From Gemmataceae bacterium (GTDB lineage Bacteria; Planctomycetota; Planctomycetia; Gemmatales; Gemmataceae): DNA of 35,750 nucleotides. The position numbers were made by a program, and so were the translations under genes. Where the stretch lies: assembly GCA_009697105.1 (NCBI GenBank), contig SIAQ01000048.1:1-35750 (forward strand). The letters run 5' to 3'. Shown here in pieces: positions 1 to 8,670 of this stretch (the stretch's first letter is position 1; each line of letters opens with the position of its first letter). The notes beneath the pieces were generated by a model. The model was not told the origin of the DNA. It saw only the letters and a program-made list of their open reading frames with translations, and ran no database searches.

Positions 1-21
1 AAACGCCACCGCTCCAACGAG

Positions 22-162
22 TCAGATAGAAGCGATCCATTGCCGCAAAGTGATGCGAACGGCGCGTTCGACGAAGAAGCGCGGAACCTTGTTGCGAGAG
101 CTGGAGAAACGGTATGTCGCATCAGTTTGATAACCAAGCGGGTGATTGCTATTTTTTGACAT
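22..162 (-). CDS. possible small basic ORF (46 aa)
   Basis: An ATG at 162 lies 12 bases after the stop of the ABC/CPBP fusion gene on the same strand and opens a 46-residue frame ending at the TGA at 22-24. The C-terminal half is basic and amphipathic-looking (for example RFFVERAVRITLRQW), with third codon positions about 60% G+C. There is no strong ribosome site, no known domain, and the plus-strand frames over this stretch are also open (one ends at the TGA at 128-130). It could be a translationally coupled small protein or chance; I cannot identify it. Confidence 0.28.
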   Translation of the reverse strand: MSKNSNHPLGYQTDATYRFSSSRNKVPRFFVERAVRITLRQWIASI

Positions 163-174
163 TACCCGATGCGC

Positions 175-2445
175 TCAGTTCTTTTCCTCTTCGCGTTTCA
201 GTCGTTCTTCCAACTCCACGTACGGCCTACGATAAAGCCACCACATCACCGCCAACGCTAACGCCAAGCAGATCGCGATAACCCAGGGCCAAACGTCGGC
301 CATGGCGCGGGGCAGGAACGAATCGCTGTAGCGCGACAGCGGAATCAACGCGATGAGCACGCTGTTGTACAAGAAATGAAACGAAATCGCCGGCAGAATG
401 CTGCCGCTGCGCACCGTCACCAAACCCAACGCAACTCCAAATACGAACGTCGGCACGAAGAGAAATACGTTCATGTGAAACAGCGCGAAGAAAAAGCTGC
501 TCAGTAACACCGCATTCCGTGGTCGAAAACCGTGATGCAACCCGCGCAGGATAAATCCGCGAAAGGCGATTTCCTCGCACAGCGCCGGCACGACAGCGAA
601 CGCCAGAAAGTAGCGCACGAGCTCGGTCGCGCCGATCCCGTTGCCTTGCTGGATGCCGCGAGGGATTACGACAAGCGGATGCACGCCTTCCAACAGATGC
701 GGAAACCAAACCGCCACGGCTTGCGACAGCCCCGTCATGGCGGGCAGGAGCAGCAACGCCAAGATAAACGCCTGAATCGTTTCGCGTCCCTTTGGCAGGC
801 GGAGATAGATGCCGTCGCTGGGCTGCGTGTTGAGCAGCAGCACCATGAAGATCGCCGGCATGGCGACAAAAGCGAGTTGGCTGATCGCCGCCTGCAATTC
901 AACTGGCAAACGGTTGCCGAAACTCAGCGACAACCAGCGTAGGCCGAGCAACAAGGCGATGACGAAGAACGCTTGGCCGGTCGTCGGCAGCGGCTCCTTG
1001 TCGCGGAATAGGCTCTTTAGGCAAAGCATCAGATCGAGCCGTTCCGCCTCGCGAAACAGCACTTCTTCGCGATTAAATTGCACGATAGCCCAACGCAGCG
1101 CCAGCCAGCTGTACACCGCAATCGGAAACAGCACGGGAACGAAATAAGCCCAGGGCACATGGCTAAGGTCGGGCGCCGTCATCAATCGCTGCATCAACAG
1201 CGCGACACCCGTCACGGGTATGAGGCTATAAAGCGGATTGAGTTTCACGCCTGGCGCAAGCGTGAGGAAGATCAAAGGCATCGTCAGCACGAACATCGGC
1301 ATCAAATAATACTGGCCCTCCTTGGAACTGCGTGCGTAGGCACCGATCGCCAGGCTCAGCGCGCTGAAGAACGCCGACTGTGGCAGCGATAAGACAACGC
1401 ACCAAAGTATCGCGACCGTTGAGATGCCGTCATTCGGAAGGTACTGCGAAAACTGCGCTGTCGTGATGCCCATGCTGAGCAGGTTGAGTAAAGCCGTGCC
1501 GGCACTGAAAATCCAAATCGTGAGGAACTTTCCCATCACGATCTCCTCGCGGCCCGCAGGAGTGATCAGAAGCGTCTCCATCGTGCCACGCTCTTTCTCG
1601 CCGGCACATAGATCTACCGCCGGATAAAGCGCGCCGGCAAGCGACCAGAGCACAAGCATGAACGGGAACACACGCACAATCAGATCGGCGATGTTCTCGT
1701 TGGGTGAAGCGACTGCAGCCTCGGTGGGCCAGCGAATCTCCAACGGATCGAGACGTTGTTCGGACAGATTGAGCCGAGCCATGCGAACGCGGCGCAAATC
1801 CGCACGCCAGCCATCGAGCAACGGCGTCAGCCGACGGCGTGCCAGTCGGCCGCGATCGTCTCCGGGTCGCATCGTGATGGTGATCGGCGGGGCACATGCG
1901 CCATTGTCGTCCTGTGTGGAATCAAGGTTGACGAAGAAATCATCGCCGACGGTGATGACGAGATCGACCGTGCGTTCGTCGAGCCAGCGCGGGGTGTCGT
2001 GATCGATGAACTTGAGGACAAAGCGCGATTGCGAGGCCCATTCGCGAGCCTGCTTACGTGGCACTTTGGAGTCGAAAATGGTGAATTCGCCGTCCTGGAT
2101 GAAATGCGGATGTTCAAGACTAAGCCGACTCGCCTCGGCCAGTGCAACAGTCCCGCACCAAATGCCCATGCCAGGCGTGGCGCTGAGCCAGGTGAGCGTC
2201 GTGGCAGGACTTCGGCCTGCGTATGCTTTCGTGCGCGGTGGAAAATCCTTCTTGTCCGTGTTGCCCGTCACCACGCCGACGATGCTCGGCTGTTCCGCGA
2301 ATCCCACGGCGAACTGCAGCACGGCAAAGCCCATCAGGGGATAGAGCACGAGCGGCAAACCGACGATCATCAACAGCGTACGCCGGTCCCGCAACTGATC
2401 GCGCATTTCTCGGAGCCAAATGGTGCGGACAATGGACCAACGCAT
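175..2445 (-). CDS. ABC-2 (NatB-type) permease fused to CPBP intramembrane metalloprotease
   Basis: A 756-aa membrane protein. The N-terminal part is an ABC-2/NatB-type exporter permease: a basic start (WLREMRDQLRDRRTLL) leads into a membrane helix, a long extracytoplasmic loop follows to about residue 280, and then comes a helix cluster with the typical AGEKERGTMETLLITP segment. The C-terminal ~150 residues are a CPBP (CAAX/bacteriocin-processing) protease with its motifs intact: EExxxR (E624, E625, R629), H657 in FALFH, and HxxxN (H690, N694). The frame stays open upstream to 2568, but that stretch reads through a REP palindrome; ATG 2445 starts a normal NatB N-terminus. No clear Shine-Dalgarno is visible. 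The ATPase partner is not in the window. Fusions of this kind are known in planctomycetes and other bacteria; the exported substrate is unknown. Confidence 0.85.
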   Translation of the reverse strand: MRWSIVRTIWLREMRDQLRDRRTLLMIVGLPLVLYPLMGFAVLQFAVGFAEQPSIVGVVTGNTDKKDFPPRTKAYAGRSPATTLTWLSATPGMGIWCGTVALAEASRLSLEHPHFIQDGEFTIFDSKVPRKQAREWASQSRFVLKFIDHDTPRWLDERTVDLVITVGDDFFVNLDSTQDDNGACAPPITITMRPGDDRGRLARRRLTPLLDGWRADLRRVRMARLNLSEQRLDPLEIRWPTEAAVASPNENIADLIVRVFPFMLVLWSLAGALYPAVDLCAGEKERGTMETLLITPAGREEIVMGKFLTIWIFSAGTALLNLLSMGITTAQFSQYLPNDGISTVAILWCVVLSLPQSAFFSALSLAIGAYARSSKEGQYYLMPMFVLTMPLIFLTLAPGVKLNPLYSLIPVTGVALLMQRLMTAPDLSHVPWAYFVPVLFPIAVYSWLALRWAIVQFNREEVLFREAERLDLMLCLKSLFRDKEPLPTTGQAFFVIALLLGLRWLSLSFGNRLPVELQAAISQLAFVAMPAIFMVLLLNTQPSDGIYLRLPKGRETIQAFILALLLLPAMTGLSQAVAVWFPHLLEGVHPLVVIPRGIQQGNGIGATELVRYFLAFAVVPALCEEIAFRGFILRGLHHGFRPRNAVLLSSFFFALFHMNVFLFVPTFVFGVALGLVTVRSGSILPAISFHFLYNSVLIALIPLSRYSDSFLPRAMADVWPWVIAICLALALAVMWWLYRRPYVELEERLKREEEKN

Positions 2446-2453
2446 GAGATGGA

Positions 2454-2533
2454 AGCCCAGGGTTGAGGTACTCCGAACCCCTGGGATCGTCCAGGGTGAT
2501 CCCAGGGGTTCGGAGTACCTCAACCCTGGGCTT
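2454..2533. repeat. REP-like palindrome doublet, family 1
   Basis: Two hairpin units face each other: CCCAGGG, loop TTGAGGTACTCCGAAC, CCCTGGG, then the inverted copy starting with CCCAGGGG at 2501. It fills the gap between ispD and the ABC/CPBP gene, both on the minus strand. Related copies lie at 3764, 9484, 10951 and 25901. Confidence 0.9.
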
Positions 2534-2543
2534 ATGTTACATT

Positions 2544-3302
2544 TCACTTCAACCCGCGACCGCCACACATTTCGTCGTCGCCGAACGGGTGGATCGGCCC
2601 GCTCGCTTTCGGTCTGGGCAGGCTTTTCAGGATCGCCTCGGCCAAGAATACATCCTGTTTCGTCGTGATCTTGATATTCGTGCTCGCGCCCTCCACGAGA
2701 TGCACGGTGTGCCCTGCGGCTTCCATCAACTGGGCATCATCGGTAATCGCGTTGCCCAGCTTCGCTCGCTGTTCGTAGGCGGCAAGCAGCCAATCGCGGC
2801 GGAAAACCTGTGGCGTCTGTGCTAACCACAGTCCTTGCCTCGGCATCGTCGCCGTGACCTTCTTTTCCGCATCGGCGTGCTTGACGGTATCTGTGATGGG
2901 AACCGCCAACATCGCTGCACCGGTCTCGATAACCTTTTGAAATACGCTCGATATCAGCGACTCGGTTATGCATGGCCTAACCGCGTCATGTACGGCGACG
3001 AAATCGACATCGGGCTTCACCAACGCCAACGCATTGGCGACCGATTCAAAGCGCTCACGGCCACCCGCCGCGATCTGCACGTTCAGAAATGCAAGGCTGG
3101 CACCGAATCGCAGACGAAACATCTCATCGTCTTCAGGCGACACCACGATGATGCACTGGCTAACATCCGCACGGTTGATGAATTGCTCGACCGCCCGCAG
3201 CCAAACGGCGCGGCCATCCAGATTCGTGAACGGCTTCTTCTCTTTATCGTGAAACCGGGACGACTGCCCGGCCGCCGGGAAAATGACGGCGAAGGATGGC
3301 AT
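2544..3302 (-). CDS. ispD: 2-C-methyl-D-erythritol 4-phosphate cytidylyltransferase
   Basis: IspD transfers CMP from CTP to methylerythritol 4-phosphate in the non-mevalonate isoprenoid pathway, in the cytoplasm. The 252-aa product shows the family motifs in order: PAAGQSSR nucleotide-binding loop (residues 9-16) with the following KKPF lysines, VAVHDAVRP, PITDTVK, the TMPRQGLWLAQTPQVF segment carrying the conserved arginine, ITDDAQLME, and NIKITTKQD near the C-terminus. Length suits the family, with a short polar tail of about 25 residues after the last conserved helix. The start has a good ribosome site (GAGG, about 9 bases upstream). IspF is not adjacent. Confidence 0.95.
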   Translation of the reverse strand: MPSFAVIFPAAGQSSRFHDKEKKPFTNLDGRAVWLRAVEQFINRADVSQCIIVVSPEDDEMFRLRFGASLAFLNVQIAAGGRERFESVANALALVKPDVDFVAVHDAVRPCITESLISSVFQKVIETGAAMLAVPITDTVKHADAEKKVTATMPRQGLWLAQTPQVFRRDWLLAAYEQRAKLGNAITDDAQLMEAAGHTVHLVEGASTNIKITTKQDVFLAEAILKSLPRPKASGPIHPFGDDEMCGGRGLK

Positions 3303-3315
3303 AATTCAATACCTC

Positions 3316-3384
3316 AAGCCCCACCAGGAGCGCAGCGATTGGTGGGGGTGATCCCCAGGAATCGCTACGCTCGTCCTGGGGCTT
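3316..3384. repeat. REP-like palindrome doublet, family 2
   Basis: Unit A is CCCCACCA (3319-3326), a 13-nt loop GGAGCGCAGCGAT, then TGGTGGGG (3340-3347). Unit B is CCCCAGGA (3353-3360), a 13-nt loop, then TCCTGGGG (3374-3381). The loops are reverse complements with two differences, while each stem stays perfectly paired. It lies between ispD and the upstream hypothetical gene. Confidence 0.85.
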
Positions 3385-3394
3385 GGGGGCTTTG

Positions 3395-3730
3395 TTATCC
3401 TATCGCGCTGCGGGTACAATCAGCCAGCTTTTGTTGGAGGCGTGTGCAACGATCGACATCCTGCCGTGCCCGCATCTCTTCCGCTGCCAGGGCATCGTCA
3501 ATCACTCGAACGCCGGCCTCGGACGACTGAATAAACGCCGAAAGCCTCTGAAGCCGGTCGTTCCATTGGGCAATCTCGGCATTGCGTTGTGCGACCATCG
3601 GCTGGGCCTCGAACGTGGGCGCCTCGCGAATGCGTACATCCGCTGCCGCGATACTATGATCAAGCCGCCGGTGGATTTCGTCCAGAACATCGACCCAACC
3701 GATCGGCAATCGGGTTCCGGCTTCCAACAT
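3395..3730 (-). CDS. hypothetical protein, helical, coiled-coil-like
   Basis: A 111-aa protein with no domain I recognise. The sequence is soluble, charged and heptad-like through much of its length (WVDVLDEIHRRLDHSIAAADVRIRE, then QRNAEIAQWNDRLQRLSAF), suggesting a helical bundle or coiled coil; there is no signal peptide or membrane helix. ATG 3730 has GGAG about 9 bases upstream. The frame is open further to 3847, but that part reads through a degenerate REP unit, so I excluded it. It lies 92 bp upstream of ispD on the same strand and may be co-transcribed with it. Confidence 0.6.
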   Translation of the reverse strand: MLEAGTRLPIGWVDVLDEIHRRLDHSIAAADVRIREAPTFEAQPMVAQRNAEIAQWNDRLQRLSAFIQSSEAGVRVIDDALAAEEMRARQDVDRCTRLQQKLADCTRSAIG

Positions 3731-3763
3731 GAATTCATTCTCCGGCAATATTGGCGTGCAAAA

Positions 3764-3797
3764 CCCAGGGGTGGGCAATACGAACCCTTGGGATCCC
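3764..3797. repeat. degenerate REP unit, family 1
   Basis: CCCAGGGG, a loop close to the family 1 loop but with several changes (GTGGGCAATACGAA), then CCCTTGGGATCCC. It is a decayed single copy of the element at 25901 and lies just upstream of the 111-aa hypothetical gene. Confidence 0.65.
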
Positions 3798-3882
3798 ATC
3801 TGAGCTATTTCGATGCCCCTAATAATCAAACTCGCCGAACGTTGCAAGACACAATGCCGGTGGTAATTTGCGTTGCCTAAAC

Positions 3883-3936
3883 GAGCCGGAAGCGTTAGCG
3901 ACGGACCAAATACACCGTCGCTAACGCTACCGGCTT
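3883..3936. repeat. large inverted repeat, family 3
   Basis: Arms AGCCGGAAGCGTTAGCGACG and its complement (one change) enclose a ~12-nt centre. A related palindrome with GTGAGC in place of GTTAGC lies at 30954, and a degenerate one at 31998. It sits in the 319-bp gap between divergent genes (3731-4049), which otherwise holds the degenerate REP unit and presumably the promoters; I could not pick out a convincing promoter. Confidence 0.8.
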
Positions 3937-4049
3937 GAATAAACCGTTGGCAACATCATTAATTCGCACTCATTTTGTTGCTTTTTCCGATACCAAACGT
4001 CATAAATAAGGTTGAATAGGTGAACCACCGTTTTTCGGCGAGGTAGGTC

Positions 4050-4754
4050 ATGCGCGTAACACTGTTCGCTTTTGTATTTCTTTTCCTATTTTCCGCAGGC
4101 ATCTCAGGCCAACAGACCAGTACCAAGGCGGCACGCGAAAAGTTACAGGCTTTTCACGACCTCATCGGCGTTTGGAACGGCACAGGCACGCCCGTCGGGT
4201 CGCGCGAAGAAGTCCAGAGAAACTTCTGGACCGAAAAAATGGACTGGGGCTGGCAGTTTAAGGGCAGCGACGCCTGGATCAAGATCGACTTTGAAAAAAG
4301 CAAAAACTTCACAGCCGGCGAGCTACGCTTCGTCCCCGAAAAAGAACATTTCACGCTCACGTTGACCACGCCGGCCAAGGAAAAACTCACCTATGTTGGT
4401 ACGCTCGCCAACAAAGTCTTCACCCTAGAGCGCGAAACCGACAAAGAAGCCCATCGGCTCATCTTCACGTTTCTGCACGCCAATCGCTTTCTCTATCGCT
4501 ACGAGGTTCGCGCCGAGGGCCGAGCTCTGTTCGCCAAGAAATGGACCGTCGGGGCCACCAAAGAGGGTGAAGCGTTTGCCGTCGGAAGCGGCGCCTCCGA
4601 ATGTGTCGTCTCCGGCGGCAGGGGCACGTCGGCCGTCACCCACCTCGGCAAGACCTATTACGTCTGCTGCAGCGGCTGCCGTGATGAGTTCGTCGCCAGC
4701 CCCGCGCGATACGTGAAAGAATACGAAGAAAAACTCAAGGCCAAGAAAAAGTAA
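4050..4754 (+). CDS. secreted protein with C-terminal YHS (TRASH-like) domain
   Basis: A 234-aa protein with a clear signal peptide (MRVTLFAFVFLFLFSAGISG). Residues ~25-175 form a beta-rich domain resembling lipocalin-like DUF1579 proteins (FHDLIGVWNGTG at its start). The last 50 residues are a YHS/TRASH-type metal-binding domain: CVVSGG (C185), then YYVCCSGCRDEF with C206, C207 and C210. In this family the cysteines bind metal, commonly copper or zinc. A good ribosome site (GAGG) lies about 7 bases upstream. It probably works in the periplasm; the ligand is unknown. Confidence 0.75.
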   Translation: MRVTLFAFVFLFLFSAGISGQQTSTKAAREKLQAFHDLIGVWNGTGTPVGSREEVQRNFWTEKMDWGWQFKGSDAWIKIDFEKSKNFTAGELRFVPEKEHFTLTLTTPAKEKLTYVGTLANKVFTLERETDKEAHRLIFTFLHANRFLYRYEVRAEGRALFAKKWTVGATKEGEAFAVGSGASECVVSGGRGTSAVTHLGKTYYVCCSGCRDEFVASPARYVKEYEEKLKAKKK

Positions 4755-4772
4755 GCGGTCATGGCCGCTTAC
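4751..4772 (+). terminator. hairpin at the 3' end of the YHS gene
   Basis: GTAAGCGG and CCGCTTAC form a perfect 8-bp stem around a 6-nt loop. The stem includes the stop codon, and only a short T run (GTTTAG) follows, so termination is plausible but weakly supported. Confidence 0.4.
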
Positions 4773-4903
4773 CGTTTAGCGTTCGAAAAATCCCTCGCAA
4801 ACGCTGGCGCGCAAGCAATGACATATGTGCTTTCACGCCATTTTTCTTAAAATACCGCGATAATAACAGTTTCCGCAGGATGCGTCAAAGCGCGGAACGC
4901 AGC

Positions 4904-5686
4904 ATGAAAATCCTCTTCATCGGCGACATCGTAGGCCAGCCCGGCATCGAAGCGGTGCGCCGCCATCTACCCAAACTTATCGCCGACGAGTCGCTTGATT
5001 TCGTCATCGCCAACGCCGAGAACGCATGCGGCGGTTCCGGCCTGACGCCACGCCAGTACCGCCAGCTGCGAACGGCGGGCATAGACGCCATTACCATGGG
5101 CGATCACATCTACAAACGTAGCGAGATCATTTCAGTCTTGATAAGCAAAGACCGCATCTGCAAGCTCGCGAACTTTCCGCTGACGGCTCCTGGACGCAAC
5201 TTCGTCCTCGCCCCGGCCCGCGATGGCACGCCAGTCGCTGCGCTCTGCCTTTTGGGCCGAACATTTATGCGTCCCGTCGATTGTCCGTTTCAGGCCGCAG
5301 AGCGTGTGTTGAGCGAGATCGGCACGCAAGCGAAGGTCATCATCGTTGACATGCACGCGGAAGCGACATCCGACAAATATCTGATGGGACATTTTCTTAA
5401 AGGAAAAGTGAGCGCCGTCCTGGGCACGCACACCCATGTGCCGACCGCCGACGAGCAACTCCTCGGCACAACGGCGTTCATCAGCGACGTGGGGATGACC
5501 GGGCCATACGACAGCATCCTCGGCCGACGGATTGATCGCGTGCTGGCCCACACCTTGAATTTCGTGCCGACGCCGTTTGACGTCGCCGAGGGCGACCCGC
5601 GCCTGGCCGGCGCGATCGTTGAAGTGGATGCGGCAACCGGACAGGCGAAATCGATACGGCGCGTGATGGTGCGAGATTCCGTTTAG
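4904..5686 (+). CDS. YmdB-family metallophosphoesterase (TIGR00282 type)
   Basis: A 260-aa cytoplasmic enzyme of the family that includes B. subtilis YmdB and Deinococcus DR1281, which hydrolyse 2',3'-cyclic nucleotides. Metal-site motifs are clear: GDIVG (D8), NAEN (E39, N40), DMHAEATS (H151) and LGTHTHVPTAD (H176, H178), then ISDVGMTGPYDSILG. The usual GNH motif reads GDH here (D67), so one metal-ligand Asn is replaced by Asp. ATG 4904 is preferred over the in-frame ATG 4880 because the family begins MKILFIGDIVG. Its stop codon lies inside the palindrome that follows. Confidence 0.9.
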   Translation: MKILFIGDIVGQPGIEAVRRHLPKLIADESLDFVIANAENACGGSGLTPRQYRQLRTAGIDAITMGDHIYKRSEIISVLISKDRICKLANFPLTAPGRNFVLAPARDGTPVAALCLLGRTFMRPVDCPFQAAERVLSEIGTQAKVIIVDMHAEATSDKYLMGHFLKGKVSAVLGTHTHVPTADEQLLGTTAFISDVGMTGPYDSILGRRIDRVLAHTLNFVPTPFDVAEGDPRLAGAIVEVDAATGQAKSIRRVMVRDSV

Positions 5687-5765
5687 CCGCTCGCCTTTGG
5701 CAAGCGCGAAAATGGCGATTCGGGATGGTGCCACGCTCGCGCTCGCCAAAGGCGAGCGGCTAAAC
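5681..5765. repeat. long inverted repeat, family 5; likely bidirectional terminator
   Basis: GTTTAGCCGCTCGCCTTTGG at 5681 is matched by its complement ending at 5765, with GC-rich inner pairing. It overlaps the end of the YmdB-type gene, whose last codons GTT TAG are the start of the arm, and stops 2 bp short of the convergent DUF1501 gene. A second copy lies at 27423. Confidence 0.85.
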
Positions 5766-5767
5766 AG

Positions 5768-7228
5768 TTATCCGGTGATCCGCGTATACGCCTCGCCCTC
5801 GTTCATCGTCGCGCGTTCGGGGCGACCCTGATGGCGGTAGATCAATCGCGTGTGGTCGATGCCCAAAATGTGAAGGATCGTGGCGTGCAGATCATGGACG
5901 TGCAGGCGATCTTCGACGGCGTGAAGGCCCATGTCGTCGGTGCTGCCGATGACTTGCCCGCCTTTGACGCCGCCGCCCGCCATCCACATCGTGAAGCCAT
6001 AGGGGTTGTGATCGCGCCCGTCGCCCGCTTCGGACTGCGGCGTGCGGCCAAACTCGCCGCCCCAGATCACCAAGGTGCTTTCGAGCAAGCCGCGCCGTTT
6101 CAAATCGCGCAACAAACCCGCGACCGGCTTGTCGCTACCTCGACAGTTGGTGGCGTGGTTCGTCTCGATGTTGCGATGCGCGTCCCACTTGCTACCCGAT
6201 CCGTGATACAACTGCACAAACCGCACGCCGCGTTCGACGAGCCGTCGGCCGAGCAGACACATACGGCCATAGGTGGCGGTGAGCGGGTCGTCCATGCCGT
6301 AGAGATTCTTCGTCTCGTCGGTTTCCTGGGCCAAATCGACGGCTTCCGGGGCCTGGGCCTGCATGCGATAGGCAAGCTCGTAGGTGTTGATGCGTGCTTC
6401 CAGTTCGCCGGTGGCGCTATCGCCGGGGAGCGCATATCGGCTCGCATGTTCGCGGTTGAGTTCGCTGAGAAGGTCGAGTCGACCACGCTGCTGAGCCGGT
6501 GAAATGTTCGCAGGCGGATTGAGGTGGTTGATCGGCTCGGTCGTCGCATTGATGCGCGTACCCTGATAGACGGCCGGCATAAATCCCGTGCCCCAGTTGC
6601 GTGCCCCGTTGTTGACTGACGCCGCATTGTCTTGCATTACGACGAACGCCGGCAGGTTCGCGTTCTCCGTGCCGAGGCCATATGTCACCCAGGCGCCGAG
6701 CGATGGCCGACCGCCGACGATCGAGCCCGTGTTCATTTGACTGACGCCGTTCGAGTGGTTCAAGCCGTTCGCCCAACAGCTGCGAACGACGGCGATGTCG
6801 TCGGCGCACTCCGCGATGTTCGGCAGCCAATCGGACACCCAAAGCCCGCTCTGTCCGTGCTGTGCCCAGCGCCGGCGCGAGGGAAGGATCGGCGAGTAAA
6901 ACTCACCCATCGGCGTGATGACCGGGCGGAAGCTATCGGGAATACGCTGCCCCGCGAGCCTATTGACGAGCGGCTTAGGGTCAAACGTATCGAGATGGCT
7001 CGGCCCGCCTTCCATGAAGCAGAAGATGACGCTCTTCGCCTTGGCCGCGAAATGGCCCGGACGCCCTCGAAGCGGATTGGTCGCATCCGCTGGCTGCGCG
7101 GACGCATTCTCGCCAAGCAGATAGCTCAGCGCGAGCGCCCCGAACCCGGCGCCGCTCTTAAGCAGCATGTCGCGGCGAGTGAACGCGGGATCGATTCGAC
7201 CACAATGGGACGGATATCTGGTAGTCAT
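5768..7228 (-). CDS. DUF1501 protein, exported
   Basis: A 486-aa protein of the DUF1501 family, distantly related to the alkaline phosphatase/sulfatase fold. The N-terminus carries a twin-arginine-type leader (FTRRDMLLKSG, residues 17-27, with a hydrophobic stretch after it). Family motifs are FCFMEGGPSHLDTFDPK (~69-85), GSIVGGRPSLGAWVTYGLG, YHGSGSKWDAH, VIWGGEFGRTPQSE, and DHNPYGFTMWMAGGGVKGG. ATG 7228 is chosen because it starts the leader; the frame extends upstream to 7309 without a leader-like sequence. Such genes are usually paired with a DUF1549/DUF1553 gene; here the upstream neighbour is an unrelated small protein. Biochemical activity of the family is not established. Confidence 0.88.
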   Translation of the reverse strand: MTTRYPSHCGRIDPAFTRRDMLLKSGAGFGALALSYLLGENASAQPADATNPLRGRPGHFAAKAKSVIFCFMEGGPSHLDTFDPKPLVNRLAGQRIPDSFRPVITPMGEFYSPILPSRRRWAQHGQSGLWVSDWLPNIAECADDIAVVRSCWANGLNHSNGVSQMNTGSIVGGRPSLGAWVTYGLGTENANLPAFVVMQDNAASVNNGARNWGTGFMPAVYQGTRINATTEPINHLNPPANISPAQQRGRLDLLSELNREHASRYALPGDSATGELEARINTYELAYRMQAQAPEAVDLAQETDETKNLYGMDDPLTATYGRMCLLGRRLVERGVRFVQLYHGSGSKWDAHRNIETNHATNCRGSDKPVAGLLRDLKRRGLLESTLVIWGGEFGRTPQSEAGDGRDHNPYGFTMWMAGGGVKGGQVIGSTDDMGLHAVEDRLHVHDLHATILHILGIDHTRLIYRHQGRPERATMNEGEAYTRITG

Positions 7229-7290
7229 AGTGATGATTATTCTATCGGATAAAGTGGCCTGAGTGCGAGAGAATTTTGGGTTCGGCGGTA

Positions 7291-7857
7291 TCAGCGGATG
7301 CTCTCCCAAATTGCTTTCTGATGTTTGAGGTGATGTCGCTCGGGTACTACTGTCGGATTGAGTGTGTCGGCATAAGGCACAATGATTTTCTGATCGACGA
7401 ATTCAGCGAAATTCCTGATTGCCTCAGGAAAATTGTTGTCGAAATAGACCGACCTGGATTTGCCATTCTCGCGAACGAGTAGCACCCACTGCGTGCCATC
7501 CGCGCGTTCAGGGCGGCTATAAGCCCGCTCCATCGCCCAGACGTTCATCTGGGTAATTGCATTACGTAGACTAGCCATTTCTGCGTCGTTAAGTTTGAAC
7601 TTCTTCCGATGCCAGTCACCCCCATCCACACGGTATTCATAGGAAGCCTCGCTCTTAGACACGATTCGCAGCACGTCCAATCCGAGCCAGCCACTGCCGC
7701 GCCCAAATTGCAACTCGAAGACCTCGTCAGGCTGCATCGGATCAAGTTGCCCGAGCGTGTACCAGTATCCGCCCAAAACGCCCAATGCAGTGACGAGAGC
7801 GATGACGAACATGACCATTCGCTTTTCGGTCGGATGGAGGAAGCAGGCACAGCCCAT
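7291..7857 (-). CDS. hypothetical membrane-anchored protein
   Basis: A 188-aa protein with a basic N-terminus, one membrane helix at residues ~14-34 (MVMFVIALVTALGVLGGYW) and a soluble domain likely outside the cytoplasm. The middle has alternating beta-like segments (SYEYRVDGGDWHRKKFKL, GTQWVLLVRENGKSRSVYF). I do not recognise the family. AGGA stands about 9 bases upstream of the start. It precedes DUF1501 protein 1 on the same strand with a 62-bp gap, so co-transcription is possible. Confidence 0.65.
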   Translation of the reverse strand: MGCACFLHPTEKRMVMFVIALVTALGVLGGYWYTLGQLDPMQPDEVFELQFGRGSGWLGLDVLRIVSKSEASYEYRVDGGDWHRKKFKLNDAEMASLRNAITQMNVWAMERAYSRPERADGTQWVLLVRENGKSRSVYFDNNFPEAIRNFAEFVDQKIIVPYADTLNPTVVPERHHLKHQKAIWESIR

Positions 7858-7969
7858 GTCAATATTCCTGTTGTTTGGTCGAGTGGATGAACCCAGATCG
7901 GCACATTCGCCTGAACACTGAAGATTCGTTTGCCTGCCTGGCCAACCTATGGATCGATAATACGATCCC

Positions 7970-8560
7970 TCATTCCTCGTCGTCCGGTTCCGGCACGAAC
8001 TCGACGCCCTCGTACACGTCCGCTAACGCTAGCTTCGTGTCGATCTCTGGCAACGCGATCACGGCATCGAGCCCTTCGTAAACCTCGCGCACAAATCCTC
8101 CGTCCGTTCGGCGAAAAACCACCGCGAGCGGCAATTCCTGCTCGATCAACACGTATGCTTGCAGTGAAGCAATCGTCAGGTAAGCGTCCTTTTTTTCGCC
8201 AAGATCGATACGGCGTGTCGATTTCGACAGCACTTCGATTATCACTACTGGCTGATCCTGAAACAACTCATTCGACGGATTCGAGTTACAGATCACCGAA
8301 ACATCGGGATAGTAAAACCACACCTGACCGTGAACGATGACACGGATCTTCATATCGGAGCCATATGCCCGACAACGCTTTCCTCGGAGTTGCCCGCCAA
8401 GCGAAATGAGCGTATTCGTAGCAACCTGATAATGCCCAACGCGAGCGCCTGCCATCGCATGCACGACGCCGCCGAGATACTCGTGCTTGATCGGCGACAA
8501 TAATTCGCCGGCGAGATAATCGTCGACGGAGATCAGGTTTCGTTTCAGTGCGGCTGACAT
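7970..8560 (-). CDS. Uma2 family (DUF820) PD-(D/E)xK nuclease-like protein
   Basis: A 196-aa Uma2/DUF820 protein. The fold's expected residues are present: HEYLGG (E27), FYYPDVSVI (D86), VVIIEVLSKST (E109) and GEKKDAY (K123/K124). These match the nuclease-like core; the biological role of Uma2 proteins, numerous in cyanobacteria and planctomycetes, is unclear. ATG 8560 has a strong ribosome site (GGAGGA). The frame remains open to 8779, but the extension lacks family sequence and overlaps the divergent gene. Confidence 0.9.
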   Translation of the reverse strand: MSAALKRNLISVDDYLAGELLSPIKHEYLGGVVHAMAGARVGHYQVATNTLISLGGQLRGKRCRAYGSDMKIRVIVHGQVWFYYPDVSVICNSNPSNELFQDQPVVIIEVLSKSTRRIDLGEKKDAYLTIASLQAYVLIEQELPLAVVFRRTDGGFVREVYEGLDAVIALPEIDTKLALADVYEGVEFVPEPDDEE

Positions 8561-8670
8561 GATGAATCTCCTCCAATGGGCCGACTGCAAGGAAGCACAT
8601 TCCAAACCCATTCTACCAATAGAACGACTCCGCGCAAACCCAAGGTATCGGTTCGTGCGGTGGCCTCGTA

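Noticed and set aside
1..130. Plus-strand end of a gene stopping at 128-130
   Set aside because: More than one frame is open here and none has recognisable content; the minus-strand frame is slightly better supported by position.
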